Shown here: positions 31,440 through 43,857 of the stretch, in pieces
Numbering within the stretch: position 1 is the stretch's first letter
Layout: each line of letters begins with the position of its first letter
Assembly: GCA_026936325.1 (NCBI GenBank)
Contig: JAPTHN010000003.1
Coordinates: forward strand, 50,894,511 to 50,958,510
Source: Platynereis dumerilii
Taxonomy: Eukaryota; Annelida; Polychaeta; Phyllodocida; Nereididae
Direction: 5' to 3'
DNA length: 64,000 nucleotides
Made by a program: the position numbers and the translations under genes
Notes under the pieces: model-generated
The model's input: only the letters and a program-made list of their open reading frames with translations
What the model was told of the DNA's origin: nothing
Database searches by the model: none

Positions 31440-32726
31440 CAAGAGGTGTCCAACTTATTTTGACAAAAAGTTAATTCGAACAGAGAATTTGACAAAAGTT
31501 ACTTTTTTCCTGGCTGATGACAAAAACTGTTAACTACAGGTCTTGTCAATGTAAGACATAAGTTTGAAATGATTTGGAAGAGTTTGTGCAATTTTATCAA
31601 ACTTTTCCTCAAATAGGCCCTCCCATCAGTTTTGAAAGCAATATTTCGCCCAGTGATAGTAGTAACAAGTGCATCTACAGAATATTTTCAGTAACGCCAA
31701 TTTTGCTAAAACTTCTAGGATTTCATCAGAGGGTCTTTGGTAACGTGTCCACAAATTTACAGGAATTACGCTTCGTTATTATTAGATATTTAGCGTGATT
31801 TAGGTACTATGGTCCCAAATAATCTTCTAATTGAATACTATCACTTTTTCTCTCTGTGGAAAGAAATCAGGAATGCTCTTTCTGTGGTAGATTTTAAATC
31901 TGAGCTAACCAGGTATTGGGCTATCCTATTGCAATTTCTGGATGTGGAAGTGCGACTTTTGCTGTTTTAAATCACAAAACAATCAAAGCATGAATTTCGT
32001 ACAGAGATTGCTTAACATTTCAAGCTTCTAACTTTTAAGTGCTCTGTACATTTATTCGTTGCTAAAAATCACTCATTGATTGATATAGTCTGGTGGATGA
32101 AGCTAAGTTTTATTCAGTGCAAGCATTGTTTTGGTCCTGCGTTTAAAAATTACAGCTGGAGCATACATCTAATGTTCCTTGTTTTCACACACTTTCTTAA
32201 AAATTGTGTTATATTTAGCTTTATTTTTGTAACTTGCACATTCAGAAGTTATGTATAAAGTTGTATCCACCTACCGTATTGTTACTGGAATGCTATGTCA
32301 TCTTTGTAAGAATTAACAGATCAAATAATTTGGCCAATGATCTCATTTTGTTTATCACCCCGAATTTGGCCATGAACCATGTCCAGGGAAATTTAGTTTT
32401 GAATCGGTTTATGAGGGTGACATCCACTTGTTACTTTGTACAGTAGTTCACAATGAACATTTAGCTTAAAGAAACACAATAATCAGCTTCCATGACACAA
32501 GACATCATGCTTGAGGCAGTGAAACCCTTCCTCAAAAGGCGTTTTATCACACCTTTCAAACAACATGCAATTAATTACAATTGTAATACTTCTGAGTTAT
32601 AAAAGTGATATAACATGCAAGATGAACAGCATATGGATCAGTCAAAGCAAATTCAGCTCAAAGCAGCAATAATTGTCAATTTGGTGGCTTTTTTATTTTT
32701 TGTCAAAATAAGTTGAACTCCTCTTG
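31440..32726. mobile_element. 1,287-bp TIR transposon (TA site), copy 1
   Basis: The left end CAAGAGGTGTCCAACTTATT is inverted at the right end over about 31 bp, with one or two mismatches. TA flanks both sides (31438-31439, 32727-32728). Short spacers elsewhere in the array keep the same flanks joined at a single TA (TTCTATTTAGTATC), an empty site that defines the element exactly. No transposase frame; non-autonomous, Tc1/mariner-type by target and terminus style. Confidence 0.85.
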
Positions 32727-33047
32727 TATTTAGTATCATTGGTTCATCCATATTTTGCAAGAGCTAATGAGTGATAGGAAGTCTTTAAAGCTCTGAAGGG
32801 AAAAAAGCCCTCCCCCAGGCATTGCAATAACTTTTTGAATTGTGTGATTTCCTCTGTCAGAGCTCCTGCATTCAACTTTCTTTGTGTGTAACATGCACAT
32901 AAGTATAAAAGAATATACAACTGAGATCAGATTATGTTGTATATGATGCTGATTTTAAATCATAATTCATGATTTGGAAATGGATATATCAAAGGATATG
33001 CAAACACAGAAAGAGTTGTTTTAATAGTTTTATTCAGTCAAAATTTA

Positions 33048-34214
33048 TTAACAAGACTGCTGGAGCAAGAGGTTGGGTGTGTCATTGTTGCCCCTGAGGT
33101 CAATTTCATTTTGAGCTGCACCACTTGTGAGGTAGGACCTTACTTGAGCAGGAGTGGCACTGGGGTTGGCAGACAAATAGTTGGCAGCAGCTCCAGCAAC
33201 ATGAGGACAAGCCATGGATGTTCCTGACATTGTAGCTTCTGCATTATCATTTGAATTTCCAGCAGACAAAATGCCTGAACCTGGGGCTAGGATGTCCACA
33301 CACGAGCCATAGTTGGAGAACCATGACAAAGTGTCAGAACTGTCAGTGGCTCCGACAGTGATGGCATCTGGAGAACGAGCAGGGCTTCCATTGCATGCAT
33401 TACTCAACTCATTGCCGGCTGCTACAACTACAGAAACCCCAGCTGCAACTGCACTCGCCACTGCACTGTCCGTGGCAGTACTTGCTGGGCCACCAAGTGA
33501 CATGCTGATCACCTTAGGTCCAGAACCGGAGTCGGCAACGGCAAAGTTCATTCCGTCAATGATGGAAGCTGTGCTGCCAAAACCTTGATCATCCAGGACC
33601 TTGACTGCAACAGACTGGGCTGACTTGGAAACACCATAAGTAGTACCCATAATGGTTCCAGCACAGTGTGTACCATGGCCATCTACGTCATTGTTACCTC
33701 CACCAATAGTGTTGGTACCAAAGGTTGATCTGCCTCCATAGTCGTTGTGAGAGGTTCTTATGCCAGTGTCCAGGACGTATACTCTGACGCCATTTCCACC
33801 TTGTTGGTCATAGGAGTACTGTGTTGTTGAATCTGACAATCTGCCGAGGCCCCAAAGACCACCGCCAACGCTCTGAACTGCACATTGCTCAATCATCTTC
33901 GTCCTCACATTGGCTTCAACAACTTCAACCTCTGGCAAGGAGTAAGCTTGTCTGACTGCAGCTTCATTTGGCGCTCGGATGTGCAGAGTTGGAGACTTCA
34001 AAGCAGCAAAACTGTTGATAATACTCATACCCCCAACAACTCCACTAAGCTTGGAAACAGTGTTGCTGACATAGTTGGCCGTATCTGCATTGGGAGCTTT
34101 CAAGACGATGATGTATTCACCTTCTACTCTTCCAGCATGGCCACTGAGCTGAATGGCAGGCAAGGCAGATGCAAAGCACAAGAGTGCTGAGATTGTGAGA
34201 CCGGCAAACAACAT
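33048..34214 (-). CDS. Minus-array subtilase 2 (reference copy)
   Basis: 388 residues, single exon. Signal peptide 1-18 or 1-20 (MLFAGLTISALLCFASALPA), I9 propeptide about 33-104 (EYIIVLKAPNAD to VVEANV), mature S8 domain about 105-388, close to proteinase K in size. Asp149 (VLDTGI), His180 (DGHGTHCAG), Asn268 (VVAAGN) and Ser333 (GTSMACPHVAG) are all canonical. The mature part has six cysteines (111, 184, 274, 305, 336, 388). This should be a secreted, self-processing serine endopeptidase of broad specificity. The first ATG after GCAGTGAAG is the start; a GTG two codons earlier is not needed. AATAAA as reverse complement at 33029-33034. The native target (digestion, defence, matrix or egg) cannot be told from sequence. 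Confidence 0.93.
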   Translation of the reverse strand: MLFAGLTISALLCFASALPAIQLSGHAGRVEGEYIIVLKAPNADTANYVSNTVSKLSGVVGGMSIINSFAALKSPTLHIRAPNEAAVRQAYSLPEVEVVEANVRTKMIEQCAVQSVGGGLWGLGRLSDSTTQYSYDQQGGNGVRVYVLDTGIRTSHNDYGGRSTFGTNTIGGGNNDVDGHGTHCAGTIMGTTYGVSKSAQSVAVKVLDDQGFGSTASIIDGMNFAVADSGSGPKVISMSLGGPASTATDSAVASAVAAGVSVVVAAGNELSNACNGSPARSPDAITVGATDSSDTLSWFSNYGSCVDILAPGSGILSAGNSNDNAEATMSGTSMACPHVAGAAANYLSANPSATPAQVRSYLTSGAAQNEIDLRGNNDTPNLLLQQSC

Positions 34215-37087
34215 CTTCACTGCTTTCCAACAAGCTTATGTCGATGCATGGCCACAAGTCACTCCTCTTTATATACCCTGCAGTTTCACTTTTTCCATAG
34301 ATTGAAATTAATCATGCAGCTGTTAGGTGAAGATATTTCTCAAGATAATCCAGAAAAACTGACCAAATTTTGAGGTGGAAATGAACTGCTTCCGTTAGTT
34401 CTTTGGGACCAATAATGACGAAAGTAACATATTGTACTGAGAGCAGTTTAATGAGTGTAATTAATGAGAACGCTTCACAAACTTTCTTCAAGCTCTTTTC
34501 TTGCATTATAGTCTTCTGTTTACCATCACTCTTGACTTTGACATGTTCATGTCAGTATACATATTGTAGGAATTGTTTTTGTATAGGAGCTGGTGTTGAT
34601 TTTTTTAAAAGGTTTCTTGAATGAAAAGCACACTATATATTGTGTCTTTCTAGTCATGATTAACTTAGCCCCAAAAGTGCCTTGGTCACAAATATGTAGT
34701 TTGATGCGCAAGGGGAATCAGTTTGTTCTCTTATCAAACTTTGAAGCTGGTTTTTGCAGCCATAAAAATTGGATTGTTGCAGTATTGTATCTACGGTCAT
34801 TGGCAAATTGACACCCTGTATTTTGTGAAGGTTGTAGATAATGGTAGACAATTTATGTAGCAAAAAAGGGAAGTTTGAATGTCTGAGATGTGTTTTACAT
34901 TTCCAAATATTGGATAAGTGCATGATTGAGACGTTGACGCTCAAGACATTCAGTCTTTTCAAAATTTTTGGACATTGGTGTCTGATTGGAGGATGAGCTG
35001 GGTGTGAACAGCTTGTTATAGGATTAAATGTTTTAAACTTGATAGTTCAGCTTACTGACTTCAGGTAATGGAATAGGGCCTTGCTGGACCATTTCCATGT
35101 AGGCATATTAGCCTCAGTCGGAGGCCTTTCAAAAATGCATGATAGTGCCTTAAAAAAAATTTTTTTTTAATTCTAAATAGTGTCTGTATAATATGTGACA
35201 AAATTTGTTTGATTATAAATGTGATGTTTAAAAGCCCAGAGAAATGCATGCAAAATTGTTTTTGAGAATACATATAGTTCACAAAGTAAGATAAAGCATG
35301 CATATGCCAAGAAGGTGGCTAGCTACATTTAAATACTGACTGTGATATTCTATTATATTTTTTATCCAAAGTCAAGTCTCTGAAACATAATACTGCAAAA
35401 TATTTAAAATGTCATCATCGCCAAGTTATCATATTTAATATGGGAACTTGTTGTATCCTGGTGTGTTTATGATTAGCACAAAAGGCAACTTAAGGCATAT
35501 ATATCAATGGGGTCATTCTGTGTCAAATGGACCAATGGTCCCATGGGTGGATCTTCAAAAAAATGTCATAAGTTTTACTTTAGTGGGTCTAATTTGTTTA
35601 TGATTAGCACAAAAGGCAACTTAAGGCATATATCAATGACAGTGCATCACAAATAAGGTGGTTTTCACTGGAAATATCTCTCTTGTATTTTTTCTGTGTT
35701 TTAGCCCGAGGAAACTTAAATTGAAATTGTCCTACTAATCCAAATATCATAATAATAGACGGCCGACTGGGCAAAAGGCGTGCTATGAACCCGAAAATGT
35801 GGTGTCTTACTAACTAAGATGTCTTACACTGTTCTAACTTTCAAGTCAAAACTTGTGCAAAAAAATAACAATTTCATTGTTTGTTTAGGCTTATACTTTT
35901 TCTTCAACTGACACTTCCCTGTAACCTATTTGACCTATTTTGATGTCGGGGGGGGGACATCAACTGATGTCCTAGATGTTGTTCTGACGTCTGACCAGTT
36001 ACATCAGAAATCCACCAGGTTCCCATCTGTTCCAAAAGAATAAGAGTAAAAATCAACAAGCAAAGAGTGATATTAATAGCCCCAAAAGGAGATGTAACTT
36101 AATTTGTGGACTAAAATTTGTGAATTTAGGAACATTTTTCAGATCAAAGGACCTTTTACTTGCTCAAAACATGATGTTGATTTGACTGTCACATTTAGTT
36201 GGGAACTTGGGATGGTACTCAAAATCAATTTTGTGCTCTAATGTGAACATTATCAATGACTTGTTTGGGGAGACAAGTCTAAATGCAGACAGAAAATTGT
36301 CACAGCTGAATGATTTTTGGCACAAAGACATGAGTTGATCTAAGGATCAATACCACATAATTTGTTTTGTCTAAAAAATGTCTTTGCATAAATATAAGCC
36401 AAAATCAAGTGTTGCGTTTCTTTTGCTGGTGAGTGTATTACCTAAATTTCTGCACTATGGCTGTCCATCTCAATGAATCTTACGCTACTGCTGATCTTGG
36501 ATCAGGGTGTTAATGTGTGAAATTAATTCTGTTAGGTCCCTGATTTTTATGTGGTAAAAGTATCAGGGTGAGGACTCATCTTACTTAGATAGAAAATATA
36601 TGTGATATGTTGCTAAGCAAAAGCTACTGCTGAGATACATTTTCCATGACATGTACATTTATCATTTAACGACAAGTGTGGTAATTAGGTACTGCATTTT
36701 GGAGAATGTTTTTAATTTAACAACTAAATGAGCTATCAATAGAATGCATCATAACATCAGAAATTATTCTATTTAGTATCATTGGTTCATCCATATTTTG
36801 CAAGAGCTAATGAGTGATAGGAAGTCTTTAAAGCTCTGAAGGGAAAAAAGCCCTCCCCCAGGCATTGCAATAACTTTTTGAATCGTGTGATTTCCTCTGT
36901 CAGAGCTCCTGCATTCAACTTTCTTTGTGTGTAACATGCACATAAGTATAAAAGAATATACAACTGAGATCAGATTATGTTGTATATGATGCTGATTTTA
37001 AATCATAATTCATGATTTGGAAATGGATATATCAAAGGATATGCAAACACAGAAAGAGTTGTTTTAATAGTTTTATTCAGTCAAAAT
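34215..37087. other. Spacer A, between array genes 2 and 3
   Basis: 2.87 kb without a gene. A 40-bp stretch around GATTAGCACAAAAGGCAACT occurs twice, about 125 bp apart (35468 and 35593). The transposon site is empty near 36770 (TTCTATTTAG). Confidence 0.7.
34268..34275 (-). promoter_or_regulatory. TATA box of array subtilase 2
   Basis: TATATAAA on the minus strand, 54 bp before the ATG. Confidence 0.65.
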
Positions 37088-38257
37088 TTATTGACAAGAC
37101 TGCTGGAGCAAGAGGTTGGGTGTGTCATTGTTGCCCCTGAGGTCAATTTCATTTTGAGCTGCACCACTTGTGAGGTAGGACCTTACTTGAGCAGGAGTGG
37201 CACTGGGGTTGGCAGACAAATAGTTGGCAGCAGCTCCAGCAACATGAGGACAAGCCATGGATGTTCCTGACATTGTAGCTTCTGCATTATCATTTGAATT
37301 TCCAGCAGACAAAATGCCTGAACCTGGGGCTAGGATGTCCACACACGAGCCATAGTTGGAGAACCATGACAAAGTGTCAGAACTGTCAGTGGCTCCGACA
37401 GTGATGGCATCTGGAGAACGAGCAGGGCTTCCATTGCATGCATTACTCAACTCATTGCCGGCTGCTACAACTACAGAAACCCCAGCTGCAACTGCACTCG
37501 CCACTGCACTGTCCGTGGCAGTACTTGCTGGGCCACCAAGTGACATGCTGATCACCTTAGGTCCAGAACCGGAGTCGGCAACGGCAAAGTTCATTCCGTC
37601 AATGATGGAAGCTGTGCTGCCAAAACCTTGATCATCCAGGACCTTGACTGCAACAGACTGGGCTGACTTGGAAACACCATAAGTAGTACCCATAATGGTT
37701 CCAGCACAGTGTGTACCATGGCCATCTACGTCATTGTTACCTCCACCAATAGTGTTGGTACCAAAGGTTGATCTGCCTCCATAGTCGTTGTGAGAGGTTC
37801 TTATGCCAGTGTCCAGGACGTATACTCTGACGCCATTTCCACCTTGTTGGTCATAGGAGTACTGTGTTGTTGAATCTGACAATCTGCCGAGGCCCCAAAG
37901 ACCACCGCCAACGCTCTGAACTGCACATTGCTCAATCATCTTCGTCCTCACATTGGCTTCAACAACTTCAACCTCTGGCAAGGAGTAAGCTTGTCTGACT
38001 GCAGCTTCATTTGGCGCTCGGATGTGCAGAGTTGGAGACTTCAAAGCAGCAAAACTGTTGATAATACTCATACCCCCAACAACTCCACTAAGCTTGGAAA
38101 CAGTGTTGCTGACATAGTTGGCCGTATCTGCATTGGGAGCTTTCAAGACGATGATGTATTCACCTTCTACTCTTCCAGCATGGCCACTGAGCTGAATGGC
38201 AGGCAAGGCAGATGCAAAGCACAAGAGTGCTGAGATTGTGAGACCGGCAAACAACAT
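37088..38257 (-). CDS. Minus-array subtilase 3
   Basis: 389 residues. The protein equals array member 2 plus one extra C-terminal Gln: the usual TAA after the last Cys is CAA here and a TAA follows at once. Otherwise the catalytic and pro regions are unchanged. Confidence 0.92.
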   Translation of the reverse strand: MLFAGLTISALLCFASALPAIQLSGHAGRVEGEYIIVLKAPNADTANYVSNTVSKLSGVVGGMSIINSFAALKSPTLHIRAPNEAAVRQAYSLPEVEVVEANVRTKMIEQCAVQSVGGGLWGLGRLSDSTTQYSYDQQGGNGVRVYVLDTGIRTSHNDYGGRSTFGTNTIGGGNNDVDGHGTHCAGTIMGTTYGVSKSAQSVAVKVLDDQGFGSTASIIDGMNFAVADSGSGPKVISMSLGGPASTATDSAVASAVAAGVSVVVAAGNELSNACNGSPARSPDAITVGATDSSDTLSWFSNYGSCVDILAPGSGILSAGNSNDNAEATMSGTSMACPHVAGAAANYLSANPSATPAQVRSYLTSGAAQNEIDLRGNNDTPNLLLQQSCQ

Positions 38258-41135
38258 CTTCACTGCTTTCCAACAAGCTTATGTCGATGCATGGCCACAA
38301 GTCACTCCTCTTTATATACCCTGCAGTTTCACTTTTTCCATAGATTGAAATTAATCATGCAGCTGTGAGGTGAAGATATTTCTCAAGATAATCCAGAAAA
38401 ACTGACCAAATTTTGAGGTGGAAATGAACTGCTTCCGTTAGTTCTTTGGGACCAATAATGACGAAAGTAACATATTGTACTGAGAGCAGTTTAATGAGTG
38501 TAATTAATGAGAACGCTTCACAAACTTTCTTCAAGCTCTTTTCTTGCATTATAGTCTTCTGTTTACCATCACTCTTGACTTTGACATGTTCATGTCAGTA
38601 TACATATTGTAGGAATTGTTTTTGTATAGGAGCTGGTGTTGATTTTTTTAAAAGGTTTCTTGAATGAAAAGCACACTATATATTGTGTCTTTCTAGTCAT
38701 GATTAACTTAGCCCCAAAAGTGCCTTGGTCACAAATATGTAGTTTGATGCGCAAGGGGAATCAGTTTGTTCTCTTATCAAACTTTGAAGCTGGTTTTTGC
38801 AGCCATAAAAATTGGATTGTTGCAGTATTGTATCTACGGTCATTGGCAAATTGACACCCTGTATTGTGTGAAGGTTGTAGATAATGGTAGACAATTTATG
38901 TAGCAAAAAAGGGTAGTTTGAATGTCTGAGATGTGTTTTACATTTTCAAATATTGGATAAGTGCATGATTGAGACGTTGACGCTCAAGACATTCAGTCTT
39001 TTCAAAATTTTTGGACATTGGTGTCTGATTGGAGGATGAGCTGGGTGTGAACAGCTTGTTATAGGATTAAATGTTTTAAACTTGATAGTTCAGCTTACTG
39101 ACTTCAGGTAATGGAATAGGGCCTTGCTGGACCATTTCCATGTAGGCATATTAGCCTCAGTCGAGGCCTTTCAAAAATGCATGATAGTGCCTTAAAAAAA
39201 TTTTTTTTTTAATTCTAAATAGTGTCTGTATAATATGTGACAAAATTTGTTTGATTATAAATGTGATGTTTAAAAGCCCAGAGAAATGCATGCAAAATTG
39301 TTTTTGAGAATACATATAGTTCACAAAGTAAGATAAAGCATGCATATGCCAAGAAGGTGGCTAGCTACATTTAAATACTGACTGTGATATTCTATTATAT
39401 TTTTTATCCAAAGTCAAGTCTCTGAAACATAATACTGCAAAATATTTAAAATGTCATCATCGCCAAGTTATCATATTTAATATGGGAACTTGTTGTATCC
39501 TGGTGTGTTTATGATTAGCACAAAAGGCAACTTAAGGCATATATATCAATGGGGTCATTCTGTGTCAAATGGACCAATGGTCCCATGGGTGGATCTTCAA
39601 AAAAATGTCATAAGTTTTACTTTAGTGGGTCTAATTTGTTTATGATTAGCACAAAAGGCAACTTAAGGCATATATCAATGACAGTGCATCACAAATAAGG
39701 TGGTTTTCACTGGAAATATCTCTCTTGTATTTTTTCTGTGTTTTAGCCCGAGGAAACTTAAATTGAAATTGTCCTACTAATCCAAATATCATAATAATAG
39801 ACGGCCGACTGGGCAAAAGGCGTGCTATGAACCCGAAAATGTGGTGTCTTACTAACTAAGATGTCTTACACTGTTCTAACTTTCAAGTCAAAACTTGTGC
39901 AAAAAAATAACAATTTCATTGTTTGTTTAGGCTTATACTTTTTCTTCAACTGACACTTCCCTGTAACCTATTTGACCTATTTTGATGTCGGGGGGGGGAC
40001 ATCAACTGATGTCCTAGATGTTGTTCTGACGTCTGACCAGTTACATCAGAAATCCACCAGGTTCCCATCTGTTCCAAAAGAATAAGAGTAAAAATCAACA
40101 AGCAAAGAGTGATATTAATAGCCCCAAAAGGAGATGTAACTTAATTTGTGGACTAAAATTTGTGAATTTAGGAACATTTTTCAGATCAAAGGACCTTTTA
40201 CTTGCTCAAAACATGATGTTGATTTGACTGTCACATTTAGTTGGGAACTTGGGATGGTACTCAAAATCAATTTTGTGCTCTAATGTGAACATTATCAATG
40301 ACTTGTTTGGGGAGACAAGTCTAAATGCAGACAGAAAATTGTCACAGCTGAATGATTTTTGGCACAAAGACATGAGTTGATCTAAGGATCAATACCACAT
40401 AATTTGTTTTGTCTAAAAAATGTCTTTGCATAAATATAAGCCAAAATCAAGTGTTGCGTTTCTTTTGCTGGTGAGTGTATTACCTAAATTTCTGCACTAT
40501 GGCTGTCCATCTCAATGAATCTTACGCTACTGCTGATCTTGGATCAGGGTGTTAATGTGTGAAATTAATTCTGTTAGGTCCCTGATTTTTATGTGGTAAA
40601 AGTATCAGGGTGAGGACTCATCTTACTTAGATAGAAAATATATGTGATATGTTGCTAAGCAAAAGCTACTGCTGAGATACATTTTCCATGACATGTACAT
40701 TTATCATTTAACGACAAGTGTGGTAATTAGGTACTGCATTTTGGAGAATGTTTTTAATTTAACAACTAAATGAGCTATCAATAGAATGCATCATAACATC
40801 AGAAATTATTCTATTTAGTATCATTGGTTCATCCATATTTTGCAAGAGCTAATGAGTGATAGGAAGTCTTTAAAGCTTTGAAGGGAAAAAAGCCCTCCCC
40901 CAGGCATTGCAATAACTTTTTGAATCGTGTGATTTCCTCTGTCAGAGCTCCTGCATTCAACTTTCTTTGTGTGTAACATGCACATTATAAGTATAAAAGA
41001 ATATACAACTGAGATCAGATTATGTTGTATATGATGCTGATTTTAAATCATAATTCATGATTTGGAAATGGATATATCAAAGGATATGCAAACACAGAAA
41101 GAGTTGTTTTAATAGTTTTATTCAGTCAAAATTTA
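38258..41135. other. Spacer B, between array genes 3 and 4
   Basis: 2.88 kb, no gene, transposon site empty near 40815. Told from spacer A by small changes, for example GTGTGAAGG for TTGTGAAGG near 38868 and GTGAGG for GTTAGG near 38366. Confidence 0.7.
38311..38318 (-). promoter_or_regulatory. TATA box of array subtilase 3
   Basis: TATATAAA on the minus strand, same distance from the ATG as in member 2. Confidence 0.65.
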
Positions 41136-42302
41136 TTAACAAGACTGCTGGAGCAAGAGGTTGGGTGTGTCGTTGTTGCCCCTGAGGTCAATTTCATTTT
41201 GAGCTGCACCACTTGTGAGGTAGGACCTTACTTGAGCAGGAGTGGCACTGGGGTTGGCAGACAAATAGTTGGCAGCAGCTCCAGCAACATGAGGACAAGC
41301 CATGGATGTTCCTGACATTGTAGCTTCTGCATTATCATTTGAATTTCCAGCAGACAAAATGCCTGAACCTGGGGCTAGGATGTCCACACACGAGCCATAG
41401 TTGGAGAACCATGACAAAGTGTCAGAACTGTCAGTGGCTCCGACAGTGATGGCATCTGGAGAACGAGCAGGGCTTCCATTGCATGCATTACTCAACTCAT
41501 TGCCGGCTGCTACAACTACAGAAACCCCAGCTGCAACTGCACTCGCCACTGCACTGTCCGTGGCAGTACTTGCTGGGCCACCAAGTGACATGCTGATCAC
41601 CTTAGGTCCAGAACCGGAGTCGGCAACGGCAAAGTTCATTCCGTCAATGATGGAAGCTGTGCTGCCAAAACCTTGATCATCCAGGACCTTGACTGCAACA
41701 GACTGGGCTGACTTGGAAACACCATAAGTAGTACCCATAATGGTTCCAGCACAGTGTGTACCATGGCCATCTACGTCATTGTTACCTCCACCAATAGTGT
41801 TGGTACCAAAGGTTGATCTGCCTCCATAGTCGTTGTGAGAGGTTCTTATGCCAGTGTCCAGGACGTATACTCTGACGCCATTTCCACCTTGTTGGTCATA
41901 GGAGTACTGTGTTGTTGAATCTGACAATCTGCCGAGGCCCCAAAGACCACCGCCAACGCTCTGAACTGCACATTGCTCAATCATCTTCGTCCTCACATTG
42001 GCTTCAACAACTTCAACCTCTGGCAAGGAGTAAGCTTGTCTGACTGCAGCTTCATTTGGCGCTCGGATGTGCAGAGTTGGAGACTTCAAAGCAGCAAAAC
42101 TGTTGATAATACTCATACCCCCAACAACTCCACTAAGCTTGGAAACAGTGTTGCTGACATAGTTGGCCGTATCTGCATTGGGAGCTTTCAAGACGATGAT
42201 GTATTCACCTTCTACTCTTCCAGCATGGCCACTGAGCTGAATGGCAGGCAAGGCAGATGCAAAGCACAAGAGTGCTGAGATTGTGAGACCGGCAAACAAC
42301 AT
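41136..42302 (-). CDS. Minus-array subtilase 4
   Basis: 388 residues, protein identical to array member 2. It carries a synonymous change in the NNDTP codons near 41172. Upstream lies the long transposon-bearing spacer. Confidence 0.92.
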   Translation of the reverse strand: MLFAGLTISALLCFASALPAIQLSGHAGRVEGEYIIVLKAPNADTANYVSNTVSKLSGVVGGMSIINSFAALKSPTLHIRAPNEAAVRQAYSLPEVEVVEANVRTKMIEQCAVQSVGGGLWGLGRLSDSTTQYSYDQQGGNGVRVYVLDTGIRTSHNDYGGRSTFGTNTIGGGNNDVDGHGTHCAGTIMGTTYGVSKSAQSVAVKVLDDQGFGSTASIIDGMNFAVADSGSGPKVISMSLGGPASTATDSAVASAVAAGVSVVVAAGNELSNACNGSPARSPDAITVGATDSSDTLSWFSNYGSCVDILAPGSGILSAGNSNDNAEATMSGTSMACPHVAGAAANYLSANPSATPAQVRSYLTSGAAQNEIDLRGNNDTPNLLLQQSC

Positions 42303-42355
42303 CTTCACTGCTTTCCAACAAGCTTATGTCGATGCATGGCCACAAGTCACTCCTC

Positions 42356-42363
42356 TTTATATA
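42356..42363 (-). promoter_or_regulatory. TATA box of array subtilase 4
   Basis: TATATAAA on the minus strand, 54 bp before the ATG. Confidence 0.65.
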
Positions 42364-43857
42364 CCCTGCAGTTTCACTTTTTCCATAGATTGAAATTAAT
42401 CATGCAGCTGTGAGGTGAAGATATTTCTCAAGATAATCCAGAAAAACTGACCAAATTTTGAGGTGGAAATGAACTGCTTCCGTTAGTTCTTTGGGACCAA
42501 TAATGACGAAAGTAACATATTGTACTGAGAGCAGTTTAATGAGTGTAATTAATGAGAACGCTTCACAAACTTTCTTCAAGCTCTTTTCTTGCATTATAGT
42601 CTTCTGTTTACCATCACTCTTGACTTTGACATGTTCATGTCAGTATACATATTGTAGGAGTTGTTTTTATATAGGAGCTGGTGTTGATTTTTTTAAAAGG
42701 TTTCTTGAGTGAAAAGCACACTATATATTGTGTCTTTCTAGTCATGATTAACTTAGCCCCAAAAGTGCCTTGGTCACAAATATGTAGTTTGATGCGCAAG
42801 GGGAATCAGTTTGTTCTCTTACCAAACTTTGAAGCTGGTTTTTGCAGCCATAAAAATTGGATTGTTGCAGTATTGTATCTACGGTCATTGGCAAATTGAC
42901 ACCCTGTATTTTGTGAAGGTTGTAGATAATGGTAGACAATTTATGTAGCAAAAAAGAGAAGTTTGAATGTCTGAGATGTGTTTTACATTTCCAAATATTG
43001 GATAAGTGCATGATTGAGACGTTGATGCTCAAGACATTAATGTCTGATTGGAGGATGAGCGGGGTGTGAACAGCTTGTTATAGGATTAAATGTTATAAAC
43101 TTGATAGTTCAGCTTACTGACTTCAGGTAATGGAATAGGGCCTTGCTGGACCATTTCCATGTAGGCATATGAGCCTCAGTCAGAGGTCTTTCAAAAATGC
43201 ATGATAGTGCCTTAAAAAAATTTTTTTTTTAATTCTAAATAGTGTCTGTATAATATGTGACAAAATTTGTTTGATTATAAATGTGATGTTTAAAAGCCCA
43301 GAGAAATGCATGCAAAATTGTTTTTGAGAATACATATAGTTCACAAAGTAAGATAAAGCATGCATATGCCAAGAAGGTGGCTATCTACATTTAAATACTG
43401 ACTGTGATATTCTAATATATTTTTTATCCAAAGTCAAGTCTCTGAAACATAATACTGCAAAATATTTAAAATGTCATCATCACCAAGTTATCATATTTTA
43501 TGTGGGAACTTGTTGTATCCTGGTGTGTTTATGATTATCACAAAAGGCAACTTAAGGCATATGTATCAATGGGGTCATTCTGTGTCAAAAGGACCAATGG
43601 TCCCATGGGTGGATCTTCAAAAAAATGTCATAAGTTTTTGTTTAGTGGGTCTGATTTGTTTATGATTAGCACAAAGGCAACTTACGGCATATATCAATGA
43701 CAGTGCATCACAAATAAGGTGGTTTTCACTAGAAATATCTCTCTTGTATTTTCTCTATGTTTTAGCCCGAGGAGACTTAAATTGAAATTGTCCTACTAAT
43801 CCAAATATCATAATAATAGACGGCCGACTGGGCAAAAGGCGTGTTATGAACCCAAAA

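Larger units (their letters stand above)
29779..33047. other. Spacer S1, between array genes 1 and 2
   Basis: Non-coding. Compared with the other spacers it lacks about 870 bp: CCCCAAAAG at about 30240 joins directly to TTTTTGTTTAGTGGG. Both breakpoints share AAG. It carries the TIR transposon at 31440-32726 and the hairpin motif GATGTC-G run-GACATC near 30612. Confidence 0.7.

Noticed and set aside
30600-32450. Protein-coding gene within the array spacers
   Set aside because: Frames are short, AT-rich and without domain character; the blocks are explained by duplication and a non-autonomous transposon.
33885-34190. A 101-codon antisense frame, and a 91-codon one at 33313-33588, found in every array copy
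   Set aside because: Shadows of the subtilase coding strand; their persistence follows from the recent duplication, not from selection.
34215-34220. GTG two codons before the ATG as start of the array proteases
   Set aside because: A nuclear animal gene needs no GTG start here; the ATG directly after GTGAAG gives a good signal peptide.
34312-34624. 64- to 73-codon frames upstream of each array gene, kept in all copies
   Set aside because: Near-identity of the copies explains their conservation. They overlap on opposite strands, span promoter-proximal DNA and resemble no protein.
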